From the NCBI GenBank assembly GCA_963422465.1, contig OY730175.1, positions 248,001 to 312,000 on the forward strand: a stretch of DNA of 64,000 nucleotides. Direction: 5' to 3'. The notes below the pieces were generated by a model, which had not been told where the DNA came from, ran no database searches, and worked only from the letters and a program-made list of their open reading frames with translations. Shown one piece after another: positions 1 through 11,230 of the stretch. A program made the translations under genes and the position numbers. Position 1 is the first letter of the stretch. Each line of letters begins with the position of its first letter. This DNA comes from Lichina pygmaea. Its lineage: Eukaryota > Ascomycota > Lichinomycetes > Lichinales > Lichinaceae.

Positions 1-1569
1 CTACTGAACTCGGATGGCTTCACGACGAGGACGCTGGGATGGACAGACGATCCAACCGCCTTTCTCCAGAGGCCTACGACGAATACGGTGAGTGGCCTCT
101 CGTCGTGCGAGCCCAAGGCGGACACGGGAGCTCGATGGTGGCGACACTCCATGTCGATCCGCATACCGATCCAAGCTCTGTTACTATCTGGTTCGAGAGT
201 CTGGACTTACTCGGTGCAGAACCTGATACCGCCGCTAAGAACCGCCACCGCCCTGGAGACGTCTGTGGATTCCAATGTCTCGACGTGGTCTCCCCCGAGG
301 GAGGGCGGCCTGGACCCATTTTCAAACCCGTCGTCACCACGATCTACGTCGGCGATGTCTAGTCCTTCTCGAGTCGCCGCTTCTCCGACCGTGACCACCA
401 GTCTACGCCCCGAAACCTTGCCCGTCACAGGTACCTCGGCAACAACTGCTACAGAACCTGACTCTTCCGAGTCTTCGATCGTTCCACCCGTGAGCGAAGG
501 ACAGAGCTCTTCGTCAGCGCCTGGCGTCCCAATCAACGTTGCGATCGGGGTTGGCGGCGGTCTCGGCACGGCTGTCATCATCGCGGTCGTTGTGTTCTTT
601 GTCAGGAAGGCCCTCCGCAAGAGATCGAAGGCTGCCGTGATGCCTCGGGTTGACAGCCAGGACGAACTCGAGGAAGTAGCCCCGGTAGGGAGTGCAGGAG
701 CGCCGAAACCTCAGGCTCTCCGGGTCCAGCGGGTTGGAACGTCGGCCGGGATCGGAGAGACGGATGAACCAGGCGAGGATGACCTGGCACTGAGCACTAG
801 CCTGCCACGACCGCGGCAGTTGCGGACTGTCGACCGCGAACCGGCTCGACGGCGGAACAAAAGTCGAGAAGCATTGGCGGCCCTGTCTTCTCAGGGCCTC
901 GAGCTGCGCGCGCTGACGCCGAGGGTGCAGTCGCCGCGGCCTAAACCGCCAACGCGGCCTTGGAAAGGCTTTCTCGATGCCGCCGACTACGACCTGATGC
1001 GGCGCATGCCAGCGCCGCTCTCGGTGACGGAGGACTACAGCACCAACGCCGGCGAGGGCAGCGTGGATGGGTACTGGCAGGAAACGGCGTCCTTGAGGGA
1101 AGAGCGGCTGTACCGACTACAACGACCAGGGCACAGTCCGCCTCCGCCGCCGTCGCCAGGGCCGTCGGAGTCGTCGGCCGCTCGGTACGGGCCGGATCCG
1201 TCTGCGTACGCGCCAACGGCGCCCATGTCTCGGATCCAAGAGATGAGCGACGTGGGCATGACTCCGGTGGTGCGCGATTCCAGCGGCGGAAACACGAGCC
1301 AGGAGGTGCAGGGATCTCCGACCGGCACGGCCGAAGACACGATAGGCCAGCAAAGCTCTTCGCCGATGGGGTCCGGGGACGCTCTCCTCGAGCGCGAAAC
1401 ACGCGTGGATCGGTCCGACCCACAGCCGGCGGAGGAGCAGCCCCCCGAGGGACATGACGAAGAGGAGGCTGCACATGGTCTCTCGACGGCTGCGGGCAAG
1501 CTACCCGCCAAAGACAGCCAGGCGCCTGACGTGCTGCCGCACGACCCGCCTTCGGGCAACCGAATCTGA
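1..1569 (+). CDS. 3' part of a single-pass membrane protein (partial, start lies upstream)
   Basis: The + strand reading frame is open from the first base to the TGA at 1567-1569, so the N-terminus is outside the window. The visible protein has a Ser/Thr/Pro-rich outer segment, then one strong hydrophobic helix (about bases 535-600, VAIGVGGGLGTAVIIAVVVF) followed by a basic stop-transfer cluster, then a long Pro/Ser-rich cytoplasmic tail of about 320 residues. This layout (ectodomain, Ser/Thr stalk, one TM, disordered tail) is typical of fungal cell-wall or plasma-membrane sensor-like proteins, but no named family is recognised. A GTGAGT at 88 and a TGCAG ending at 219 would delimit a 132-nt intron that keeps the frame, so 44 codons may be absent from the mature protein. 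It converges on the next gene. Confidence 0.7.
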   Translation, partial: LLNSDGFTTRTLGWTDDPTAFLQRPTTNTVSGLSSCEPKADTGARWWRHSMSIRIPIQALLLSGSRVWTYSVQNLIPPLRTATALETSVDSNVSTWSPPREGGLDPFSNPSSPRSTSAMSSPSRVAASPTVTTSLRPETLPVTGTSATTATEPDSSESSIVPPVSEGQSSSSAPGVPINVAIGVGGGLGTAVIIAVVVFFVRKALRKRSKAAVMPRVDSQDELEEVAPVGSAGAPKPQALRVQRVGTSAGIGETDEPGEDDLALSTSLPRPRQLRTVDREPARRRNKSREALAALSSQGLELRALTPRVQSPRPKPPTRPWKGFLDAADYDLMRRMPAPLSVTEDYSTNAGEGSVDGYWQETASLREERLYRLQRPGHSPPPPPSPGPSESSAARYGPDPSAYAPTAPMSRIQEMSDVGMTPVVRDSSGGNTSQEVQGSPTGTAEDTIGQQSSSPMGSGDALLERETRVDRSDPQPAEEQPPEGHDEEEAAHGLSTAAGKLPAKDSQAPDVLPHDPPSGNRI

Positions 1570-2426
1570 GTCTGCGTCGGTCACGTCGTACACGGCACGG
1601 GGGGGAGCGAGCGATTTGACACGTTCACGTGGAGTGGTCCGAGATGTTTGGATATCGGCCGGCATTGGAATAATCAGACCGTCGGAACAGAGCACCGAAG
1701 CGGGATCATCAATCGCAGCCAGCAAACAATATAATCCCGTCAAACCGTAAAGGAGCACAGCCCCTGCCGCCGCTCTCCATCCACAGTAGTTTTCTATACG
1801 TCCGACCACTGTGTTCCGTGTTTTCGACGAATCCTTTTGGTCTCACGTCGTCCGTCGATCTAACCGTCAGGGATCATGAGACGGGGGGGGGGGGGGGGGG
1901 GGGGGAGGAATCTTTACTACATTCCAGATGCATGACCAAACTACAGTATGTAGGGAAAAACTCGGTCCAGCCATTTAATTCCCCCTCCCCCCCCATTTCT
2001 CATCGTCACCATGGCAAGTGACTTGAAGATCCATAAACTCCGCTCCGCAAGAGGGGGGGGTGTCCGAGCTAAGCATTGTATGTAGATGCAGGAAGACCGT
2101 GAGAGGTGTGATGTGGATGGAGAGACAATGGAGGAGGAGGGGACGAAGAGGGAGATATGAACGAAAGGGACATAACGAGAGGGACAAGAATAGGAGAGCC
2201 AATCTTGATCATGAGAATTTTTTCTTTGACAAGGAAAGATCTAAACAGGGAAGAAAAAGAAGAAGAGGATTGGTGTAGTGTACAGCAAGTAGTATAGCGT
2301 GATGATACATATAAGACGGAACGGTGTGGCTCGCTATGGTTACTATGTAGTAATGGTGATGGTGGTGGTGGTGGTGATTATAGCAAGCGCTGGGAGAAAG
2401 ATATGAGAGAGAGAATGGAGGATTTG
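1570..2426. other. Convergent intergenic region, no gene seen
   Basis: Lies between the 3' ends of the membrane protein (+) and the GDT1 homologue (-). It holds a run of 23 G at 1883-1905, purine-rich tracts and a GGT/GAT-rich patch around 2355-2375. No coding potential was recognised. Confidence 0.6.
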
Positions 2427-4394
2427 TCATTGTGCCCTTGACGACGAGAACGACGATGATGACAGTGATGATGCTGACGCTAATGTCGATGAGGGTGGAT
2501 AATACAACGCTTCGGCCAGGTAGACGACACCGAAGACGATGAAGGCGATGGCGCCGCCGAGCGTCACTGAAGAGTGGATTAGTTTGATTACCTAGAGATA
2601 CTGTGATTGTTCGCAGGGGCTTGGTAGGGGAGGATATATTTGAAGATGAATCCAAGATGATCGGAGTGAGGCAAGATGAGATTCGCAATGGAAGGGGGAG
2701 GATATCAGAGTACGCAGAGCGACGAGGACAGACTCACCGGCTCGAAGGCTGACTCTACCGGCGATGGCACGCCCGCCGATGACGGCGACGGCGGTGCACA
2801 CGGCGTGGCCGGTGATGGCGCCGATGGTGACCCACCAGTAGTCCTGGCCGGCGGCCATGGCGATGGTCGCGATCTGGCTTCGGTCGCCCCACTCGCCGAG
2901 GAAGGTCATGACGAAGGTCTGGACCCAGGCCGGGCTGAGCAGGAACGTGAGCAGGTTGTTGAGCCCGGCGACCGTGTTCCGGACCGTGTCGGCGACGTTG
3001 GCCGCCGACGGCGCTCGAGACGGCGACGGCGAGCGCGACGGCGACAGCGACGGGCTGCGCGGCGCCGACGGCAGCCGCGAGTTCGGCCGCGACTTGCGCG
3101 GACTGCCGCCGCCCAGGCCCGACTCGAGCGCGAACGGCGAGGGCGACGAGCGTCGGTGTCGACCGTGTCGACGCGCCTTGTGCTCGCGCTCCTCCATCTC
3201 CATCTCGACCTCCTTCATCTCTTCGCTCGCGTTCTCGTCCGGGCTCATCTGGTACGCCTCCCGCAGCATCTTGAGGCCGAAGACGAGAAACAGCGCGGCG
3301 GCGAGGAAGTTGGTGAACCACTTCGGGATCAGCGTCGGCACGGCGTGGCCGAGCACGGCCGAGAGCACCGTCATGGCGATCAGCGCGGCGAAAGCGGCGG
3401 AGAAGACCAACAGTCGAGGGTGCTTCATCGCCATGAGCGCCGCCACCAGGAAGGTCTTGTCGCCGATCTCCGAGAACAGGATCATCGTCATGGACAAGAC
3501 CAGCGAATGCAGCGGCTGGATCAATCCGTTCGTCTCCGCAGCGAGTCCTAGCCGCGGGCTCTCGCCGTCGCCGTCGAGCGGGAGAGCCCCGAGCAGGTCC
3601 GTCTTGATGGTCGGCGGCGCCGGAAGGGGTGCGTCGTGCGGCTTCGGCGGCAAGTCCACGGGATTCTGCGGGCGACCCACGTCAGCGTTGCGAAGCACAA
3701 CCGAGTAAGAGGAGCGAGCGCATGCCGCATCCGGAAAACTCACAGCTAGTCCTCCCAGCTCGGCGCCGTTGGGATCCTCGACGGTCCCGGCGTCGTCCTT
3801 GATCGCTCCCCGCCCGCTGTCCCTTCCATCGTCCTTCGACCCCTCGGTGACGCGAATCTTCTCCTCTTCACTGTGCGGCAAGGGCGGTGCCTCCTTGGGC
3901 GGATCGGGTTTCTTCTCTGCCCTCTCGCCCGTCTGTCCCTCCAGGGCCTTTCGATCCCGCTCCTTCTCGCTGACGCCGCCCTCGGTACCGGTGGTGCCCT
4001 CCTTCGGTGCCTGCCGGTTGGGATCGTCCATGACACCATCGTTGGCCTTGGGCATCACCGCCTCGGTCATTGGTCTCGGCGCTGGCTTCTTCCCCGGAGC
4101 CCCGTCGTTGGCTTGGCCCTCTCCCGGCGCATTCTGGTCCCGATCGGCGCCGACGCCCACCCATGGTCCAGCATGAGGCTTGCCATCCTTTCCATCCACC
4201 GGGGCGTGCTTCGTACCAAGGTCCGCCCTCGCCGATGTTGGCGCTTGAGCAGCGATGTTCGCTACGGCGGACAGAACTGCATCTTGAGCGACGGTGGGAT
4301 CTAGTCCATCTGTGCTCGCTGGTGCGCCAATCGCTCGGGTCAAAAAGGGCAGTAAGAAGATCAATGCAGCGTGTCTCCGCCGTCGAGAGGCCAT
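2427..4394 (-). CDS. GDT1: GDT1/TMEM165-family (UPF0016) Golgi Ca2+/Mn2+ transporter
   Basis: Exons 4394-3744, 3665-2738 and 2566-2427 give 572 residues. Family members exchange Ca2+/Mn2+ at the Golgi membrane and support glycosylation. Both signature motifs are present: EIGDKT near residue 283 and EWGDRS near 475, each at the start of a three-helix half; the C-terminal helix (TLGGAIAFIVFGVVYLAEAL) is restored only by splicing the 171-nt intron 2737-2567. The N-terminus MASRRRRHAALIFLLPFLTR looks like a signal peptide and is followed by about 200 acidic, Pro-rich, probably luminal residues not present in yeast Gdt1. A Ser/Arg/Pro-rich loop separates the halves. The 78-nt intron 3743-3666 (GTGAGT, CTGAC, GCAG) is in frame, so retention would add 26 residues. 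Start chosen at the ATG at 4394. Divergent from the telobox gene. Confidence 0.9.
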
Positions 4395-4733
4395 CGTAGC
4401 CGTCAACCCGGACGATGTTGCGAGTAGAAATTGGAGTCCGGTTCAATAGACGACAGCGGATGCTGGTACGAACCGACTGTACTACGTACCATCAAACGCC
4501 ACAGCAGACGCCGGCCCCCTGCGGCATCCAAAACACGGCTGAATCAGCCACAGCAGCTCCGACGTTGTGGCGCACGTCGTCGTTGGCGTGCCCTTGGTAG
4601 AACTTACCGGTGTCCTCCGCCGTTCGGATAAACAATGTTCCATTGAACGACAACAACCGATCATCAACGCCACTGATACGTTATGTACGTACGTACGTAC
4701 TGCTCCCAGAATTGGCCAGCACAGGAAGCAGGT
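4395..4733. promoter_or_regulatory. Shared divergent promoter region of GDT1 and the telobox Myb gene
   Basis: This 339-bp stretch separates two outward-facing start codons. It contains a perfect (ACGT/GTAC) alternating run around 4684-4700, the strongest of many GTAC-rich clusters in this window. No TATA box stands out. Regulation from here is inferred from position only. Confidence 0.5.
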
Positions 4734-5892
4734 ATGGCCGGCAGGTAGGTACATATGCAATAACTCTTAGGTCAAACCAAGCTGTTGCTTACAGCAATTC
4801 TAGTCGCAAGTTCAACAACCCAATTGCTATTCAGGTGGTACAGAAACGCACATCACGTTGTTCGGCCGGCCGTGCCTTCGCCGGCCGAACGCCCTCAGGC
4901 CAATCCTCGGTCCAGACCCAGCAGGGTGGCTCCTCAGACGACCGGCGACCGCCAAGACAGAGGCAGAGTGACGCGACGCCTTCCATCGAGGGCCCAGCCG
5001 ATTGGCATGACGAGGCCGACGAGGATGACTACAGGCCTCAATTTGGAGACGATGACAGCGAGCTACAATCCGACACGTATGCGCGACGAGAGTCCACGGT
5101 TTTTCAAACCGCGAGTGAAGTCGGAGAGCGCATCACCCTCCACATGGCGGAGCAGAACAAGGAGAACACGAACCAGGACAGCCAGCTCGCTGATGAGACG
5201 CGGCAACCGGCGACGCGCCGCGACCAACGGGCCGCTTCGAGCGAGGACCAAGACGCGGAGGTGGATGACGAGGATTACTTTGAAAGCTTGAGAGCAGGAT
5301 CGCCTGCGAGAACGACAACGACTCGGAAGAGTCGGATCCAACAGAATCGGACAGCAAAGCCCGGTCGCGAGTATGCGCAGGGTGACCGCAACCCGCGAGA
5401 CAGGGCCGTCCGACGTAGGCGAAGCCCGTCGTCGACCAGTCGTGCCGAGCGGGAGAGTTTGAGCACATCCTCAGTCTCGGACACTCCAATCTTGCAGTAC
5501 AAGAAAGTGAATCGGCTTGCAAAAAGGAGGGTTGGAGAGGTCGTGCAACCGGTACAGACGCGGAAGCCTTGGAGCGCCGAGGCGACGCAACGCTTGATCG
5601 AATACATAGAGGATGACCGCTACCAGACCTCGTGGGCCAAGATCGAGCATGCGCGGGACCCACTGCTGCAGGGACGAGGACAGGTCGCCCTGAAAGACAA
5701 GGCCAGGAATATCAAGTTTGACTATCTCAAGTATGTTCTGTCTTCGCTGCGCTGCTCGCTACGTCGATCTGACTGTGGCCTCCAAGGAGTCGAGTAGAGC
5801 TGCCCGAGAACTTTGACCGCGTCGCGCTCACCAGACTACAGAAGGACACGCTGCGGAAGCTCGAGATCGATGATGAGGAGCTGGAGCGTTGA
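4734..5892 (+). CDS. Telobox-type Myb DNA-binding protein
   Basis: Model: exons 4734-4744 (ATGGCCGGCAG), 4795-5730 and 5790-5892, 349 residues, total divisible by three. The N-terminal two thirds is acidic and disordered. The C-terminal third is a Myb/SANT domain: a first-helix Trp (KPWSAEATQRLIEYIEDD), a second Trp (TSWAKI), then QVALKDKARNIKFDYLK, which closely follows the telobox consensus VDLKDKWRN of TTAGGG-binding proteins (TRF/Tbf1/Taz1 type). The last intron (5731-5789, GTATGT...CTGAC...GAG) restores the frame into NRVELPENFDRV and a short acidic tail. DNA binding to telomere-like TTAGGG repeats is inferred from the motif; whether it acts at telomeres or promoters cannot be read here. 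The 11-nt first exon is the least certain part; the TTGCTTACAG acceptor at 4794 is good. Confidence 0.75.
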
Positions 5893-6340
5893 GATGAGGG
5901 CAGGCCTGCAGATTACGGTCGCTCCAGAGAGGGTTTCGTACTATGTCTGATGTTTGAACGAAGGCGTTGGGATCCAGGACTGGGTGACAGCTTGGAGATG
6001 GATGGGATATAACTTCAGAGTCTGGCGGAGATGAAGCTCTACCGGCTCCACCGTATCTATACGAGTGTACTTGTACGAGTACGTTACGTATGTGCCGAGC
6101 AACGGCGTGGCATCCCACGACCGTCGGGAGCGTCTGTTGCGGCTCTTGCCGCGTAGTCACGTGTAGAACTACCAGTAATGTACAGTACATTTACGTACTT
6201 AGGGCAAGGACTGCTTTGATGACTAAGCCAGCTCGGCCTACACAACTGTAAAGTGGGGAGAGCCAAGAAGTTCAACGCTACTCGTTCACTGTGCACTACA
6301 CGCGATCATATCTACCGATCTGGATAGGTGAAAAATCACC
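5893..6340. promoter_or_regulatory. Intergenic region and RPS4 promoter
   Basis: GTAC-rich clusters lie at about 6060-6090 and 6178-6200, and a half telobox (CTTAGGGC) near 6199. A CACGTG lies near 6160. No gene was seen. The RPS4 start codon is at 6341. Confidence 0.45.
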
Positions 6341-7519
6341 ATGCCTCGTGGACCGTGAGTGCCTTCTCCTCCCTTGGCCGGACCTCTATACCAGAAGGCC
6401 ATCATCGTCCTCGAGTCCGAGTGGCTGACTCTCGTTGCCCCCACAGCAAGAAACATCAGAAGCGGCTTGCCGCGCCCAAGCACTGGCTTCTCGACAAGCT
6501 GTCCGGTGCCTACGCACCTCGACCTTCCCCAGGTCCACACAAGCTCCGCGACTGCATGCCGCTGATCGTGTTCATCCGGAACCGGTTCGTCGTGCTCGCC
6601 CCGTCGCTGGTGCCATGTCGGACTGCCTGACGGTGATCTTCCGCGCAGACTAAAATACGCCCTCAATGGCCGCGAGACCAAAGCCATCGTCATGCAGCGC
6701 CTGGTCAAGGTCGACGGGAAGGTCCGCACCGACGTCACCTACCCGGCCGGCTTTATGGACGTCATCGGCATCGAGAAGACGGGAGAGAACTTCCGGCTCA
6801 TCTACGATACCAAGGGCCGCTTCACCGTCCACCGGATCTCGACCGAGGAGGCCGAGTACAAGCTGGGAAAGGTCAAGCGGGTGCAGCTGGGCAAGGGAGG
6901 GATTCCATTCTTGGTTACGCACGATGCCAGAACGTGAGTTCTCGGGGCAAAAGCATCATTCAGTCGTTGGACCAAGTTTTGGATGATTCCATCGTGCCTT
7001 GTACCGGTGGGCCCCCCTCTGAGACTTGCTCTTGGCTCATGCGCCTTTGTGGACCGTCTAGTATCCGCTACCCGGATCCGGAGATCAAGGTCAACGACAC
7101 GGTCAAGATTGATCTGGCGACGGGCAAGATCACCGAGTACATCAAGTTCGACACGGGGGCCATCGCCATGGTGACCGGTGGCCGCAACATGGGTCGTGTC
7201 GGTGTCATCACGCATCGGGAGCGACACGACGGAGGCTTTGCCATCGTGCATCTGAAGGATGCCGTCGACAACACCTTTGCCACGCGTGAGAGCAACGTCT
7301 TTGTCATCGGACGAGAGAAGCCGTGGATCAGCCTGCCCAAGGGCAAGGGCGTCAAGGTGGGTCTTTCTCGCTGCCCCGTCGATGTCTCGTCTTGCTGTTC
7401 AAGGGGCCGTTTCCGCTTTCGGCGTATTCGTCTCTTGTTGCTAACCAGCCATTCTTGACCAGCTCTCCATCGCCGAAGAGCGGGATCGTCGTCGCGCGTA
7501 TGCAATTGCGGGGCACTGA
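6341..7519 (+). CDS. RPS4: 40S ribosomal protein S4 (eS4)
   Basis: Five exons, 6341-6354, 6447-6584, 6649-6933, 7062-7356 and 7463-7519, give 262 residues, the family's usual length. Structural protein of the small ribosomal subunit. Recognised by the N-terminus [25 protein letters not shown], the S4e core ([19 protein letters not shown]), the KOW segment ([15 protein letters not shown]) and the conserved end [18 protein letters not shown]. The 14-nt first exon interrupting codon 5 is typical of fungal ribosomal-protein genes. The second intron starts with the weak donor GTTCGT but the join [11 protein letters not shown] is exact. No truncation or frameshift. Confidence 0.97.
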
Positions 7520-9581
7520 GTGGTATCTTCTCGTCTCCCGTAGACTCATACAAAATTCAAGAATGCTCGATCCACTCTTTCACTGTCCAAAGTCATTCCA
7601 CTTTGCTCTCTGTTCCAGTCCACTCTCTCTCTCTCTCTCTCCCTGCCCATTCCAACGGAATCAGGCCGATCAGAGGAGCCCGTTCTGTACGGTACCCTCG
7701 ACCCCGCGCCAGAGCCAGCACCAGTGTAGCAAGACGAGCAAAGATCAAGATAGGGCGTGGAGCTTTCTTTGACTCGGGCTTCCACCCCGCACCAACAGCA
7801 GGGTAGTTCACTACCCGCATAAGAATCGTCGTCCTATCATAAACTACGGCACCGCAGCACTAACCCAAGGCATCTCATCACGCCCATGTACAAGAGGAGT
7901 GAGCACGCCAGACCCACGCCAGCTCACTAGCCGTCTTGTCCGTCTCCCTAGGGGGTACTCACACTCTCCATGAAGAGTAAACAACAACCGCCCTCCCCTT
8001 CTTCCCCCCTTCCCCCCTGTCCCCTGTCCCCTGTCCCCTGTCCCCCCGTCCCTGGATCCCTGTCCCTGTCCCCCCCCCCCCCTCCCCCTCCAAATAAAAA
8101 GTTGAGGAAAACAGTCATGTAGGAGTCTGGCCGTACGCCATGCAAAAAAAAAAAAGGACATTTCGACACGAAGATGAACACGGGACGGGATTCTTTGACA
8201 GATGCCATCGATTGGTTCGACTGCGATGTCGATCTGCTGGTCAGTCTTAAACGTTTTCTTGAACTGATCTGATCTTGTCGGCTTCTGTGCTTCTGTGCTT
8301 TTGCGCATTTTTTTTGTCTGTGTGTTGTTCGACTGTGTGTCTGCTGTGTCTGCTGTATGTCTGCTGTATGTCTGCTGTATGTCTGCTGTGTCTACTCGGC
8401 TGGTCACGCGTTGATATGTTTTTTTTTTTTGGGGAGGGGGGGGGGGGGGGGGGGGGGGGGTTTGTTGGTTTCTTCTTCGTCATCTGCCTGTTGAGTGACA
8501 TGTGCTTTTCTTTCATTCTTTCGTCTGCTCCGTCTGCCCGTCTGCGCATCTGCCCATCTCTTCCTCTATCACTCTATCCCTCTATCCGTCCTTGAAAGAT
8601 GCCATCTGCTTCATCTCTGCTCATCTCTTTCGTATACCCATTTCCCCCCCCCCCCCGACTTGTGAAGCTCTTCGACACTGTTGATCGTCTGCGTGTCAAA
8701 TCACACATTATCCACGTACGGTACTGAAAATCGATTCATCTGTTCGTACATCTCTTCTGCTTTGGATTCCTTCCATCGTATCCCCCGCCCCCCGCCCCCC
8801 TCCCTCGCCAATACCCTCCCAACAGAGCCCATTGATCGAGAATACCGACCAAACATCTCTTTCCTTGCCCTGACCATCGCTTCAGGAGCTACGGCTACTT
8901 GTAGAGCCACTGCGGCTTGTGCATGACGTGCGTAACTGGTGATGTTGACTGGGGACGGCAACTCTTTAGTACGTACTGGACGGGCTACTTGTAACTAGCG
9001 AGCTACTATAATTCAATGACATGCTGCATTCCTGACTACTAGCGGTTGTCATGTAGGCTGCTGAACGTGGAGAACGAAAAGGCTGGGTCTGGCAAGGGCA
9101 TTGCGACATGATGTGAACAGAAGCTAGCTGCAGCTCAGACATCGAAATGGGAAGACATTGAAGCATGCTGTTCGCCACCGCTTCAATAGCATGCGTCGCG
9201 GTGGAAGCTCGTGGCAGCGGGGGTCGTCATAACCATATTGCTTGTCATCGTCATCGGCATTGCCGTCATCCACAGCGCTTTGATAGCCGGTCGGGTTGGG
9301 GTGTTCGTGCCCGGGGCCATACTCCCTGGAGCCAAGAGCTGAAATGGGTAGCGTGACACGCCCAGTTCATTTTGTCAAGGATCGTTGTTGCCGCGACCCA
9401 TCGGCATCGCGGCGGGGTCGTAGTGCGACGGGTAAGCGACTGTCGATGAGCGTCTCTCGGGCTCTGTTTCGTAAGAAGAGAACATCTCCCCTCCCCGCTT
9501 TCGCTGCTTGTCCCTGTCATTGCGTCTGAGAGCAACTTCATCAGCAGATGTTTCAGACCCTTGCCACAAAGCAGCCTGCGA
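7520..9581. other. Two-kilobase gene-free stretch with low-complexity DNA
   Basis: Contents seen: CT repeat at about 7622-7642, a CCCCTGT minisatellite (about 8008-8050), a C run near 8071, an 11-bp tandem (CTGCTGTATGT units, 8341-8393), T run plus GGGGA plus 25 G at 8420-8460, and C/T-rich DNA to 8810. No supported coding region; the open frames on the minus strand here are translations of simple repeats. Confidence 0.55.
8341..8393. repeat. 11-bp tandem repeat (CTGCTGTATGT unit)
   Basis: About five units in direct tandem, the outer ones degenerate (CTGCTGTGT). Simple minisatellite; no palindrome and no spacers, so not a CRISPR array. Confidence 0.8.
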
Positions 9582-11101
9582 CTAGAGCAAAGCACGGCTG
9601 CGGCTGAAAGACGCCGAGGTCGGCTCCATCTGCCTATCCGCATGGGTGCAGGCTGGCGGCTCCGTCGCTCTCGAGTTGGCACTCGTGATGAGCTCGTCAC
9701 GTCTTTTCTTCGCCCAGTCCCTAGCATTTCGGAATGCGCCAACCCCTTCTCGAAATTTTCTCCGCCGCCCAGTCATCGCATACGAGTCGAGGAGAGCCGT
9801 GTGGTACTCCGGGGATGACTTCGAATCGGCCGGTGGCGTAGGATGGGTGGTGTATAGTTTGAGGGTGCCATCGTGGTAAGTGGAGCTGATGGAGTAGGCA
9901 TTGTTGTCGTACACTTTTTTAGAGCCGTCCATCCCATAGTTCTGGATGCTGTGCATGGCACGGGCTCCGAGAGCACCATTGTAGCATGCTTGTCTCGTTG
10001 CTACGTCCGCAGATCCTGAACGACCCTTTGCCGCGGTAAAGAAGTTGGGTAGTGCTGGTCCCTCCTGCTGGGTTGATGGTATGATGTACTCAGCCAGCTC
10101 CTGCCGAACTCGCAAGTTGATCTGTGATGGATTTGCTCCGTCATGCGCATCTGGTCTCGGAATGGTCAGTGGGCCATCAACCAGGGGCTTGAAGTTGTTC
10201 AGAAGCTTTCCCATTTCCGAAGGAATCTTAGTGTCGCCTGCCATTATCGGGTATGCCGTCCGCATCATGTCCTCCGATCGTGCCGTGTCGTTGCAATGCA
10301 CCCACTCGTCAAAAGCACTGTCGGGGAAACGGCTCGGCGAAAGAGAGGATCTCGGCTGGCCCAGCGCATCCAGGATTTCCTCCTCGTTGTTGGGCCTCCG
10401 CGATGCGGTACCATCAGGGTGAACATAGTGAGAAGGGTAGATGCCATGGTCAATGATCTTTCGCTCGAAATTTGGGCCGTAGGGAGAGGCCCTGTTCAAT
10501 TTGCCAGGGATGGTCTTCTGCGTCGGTTCGCGGAGTGTATTTGTAGATTTGGACTTGGTCCTGGAAGTCGATCGACATGAAGGCATTGCTGCTTCAGGCT
10601 CAGGAAACTAGAGACACGGGGAGTGAGCAGTCATTACGGTGCGTTTCAAACGAGCCTTACCCCGCGAAGATCCGTCAGGTCCGGACCGCCGTGGCTGGCG
10701 AAACGTACGATCTGTCCGGTAATGTTCATAAGAGGCCGTCGATATCGATCCCAGTCCCGTCGAGAGTCCAGGTTCGTCCGTCGGCTGGTATGGTGTCGGT
10801 TCCGTCGATCTAGCTCCCTGAGCGCTCGTGTCGTCAGGTGTATTCGTGACAAGCCATCCCAGAATGCCGTCTCTGCTTCTCTCCGCGAAGAAAACTGGCG
10901 CGCGGCTTTCTTCCGAGAGGGCTCGACCGTCGGTACTTCGACGGTAGTACCGTGCGGTCGCTTCTGACCATGCTTAGGACGATGTTCAAGCTCATCCATC
11001 AAGCACGGACCCTGCTTGCGGAGAATGTTGACTTGGTCATCATTGTTTATGCGTTGTGGAGAAGAGGGAGAACTTGTCTCAGCTGCCACGGTCGCTGACA
11101 T
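9582..11101 (-). CDS. Fungal DUF7924-like protein, possible degenerate PD-(D/E)XK fold
   Basis: Exons 11101-10661 and 10607-9582 (53-nt intron, GTAAGG...TAATGAC...CTCTAG) give 488 residues. The second half contains blocks I remember from a large fungal hypothetical family: YGPNFERKIIDHGIYPSHY, NNEEEILDALGQPRSSLSPS, RVRQELAEYIIPS and VYDNNAYSISSTYHDGTLKL. Family members, as I recall them, read PD.YDGA followed by LPNFF.E.KG, resembling the D...ExK core of PD-(D/E)XK nucleases; here the second block is LPNFFTAAKG, with Ala where Glu is expected. Fold and family name are from memory and unproven. The first ATG in frame (11101) is used. A perfect 16-bp palindrome lies about 115 bp upstream. C-terminus is basic. 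No known function. Confidence 0.65.
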
Positions 11102-11214
11102 CTCTATGTCTGAGGAGTTGGGTGGTGTCCCAACGTGAGCCACTTGGGTATTAATCCCGACGGGTGAGCCCTCCTACGGAAGTACAAGGATAAGTGACGT
11201 AACGGCCTATTGTT

Positions 11215-11230
11215 GTAGGGCTAGCCCTAC
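11215..11230. promoter_or_regulatory. Perfect 16-bp palindrome GTAGGGCTAGCCCTAC
   Basis: Self-complementary over its full length and placed about 115 bp upstream of the DUF7924-like start codon. It contains two inverted TAGGG half sites and resembles TTAGGGTTAGCCCTAA upstream of RPL37 (47754-47769). Possible site for a telobox Myb factor; binding is inferred. Confidence 0.5.

Noticed and set aside
2676-3708. Long + strand open frames antisense to GDT1
   Set aside because: They mirror a GC-rich conserved transporter on the other strand and are Arg/Gly/His-rich without domains.
8331-8397. CRISPR-like array
   Set aside because: Contiguous 11-bp tandem units without spacers, in a eukaryotic nuclear genome.
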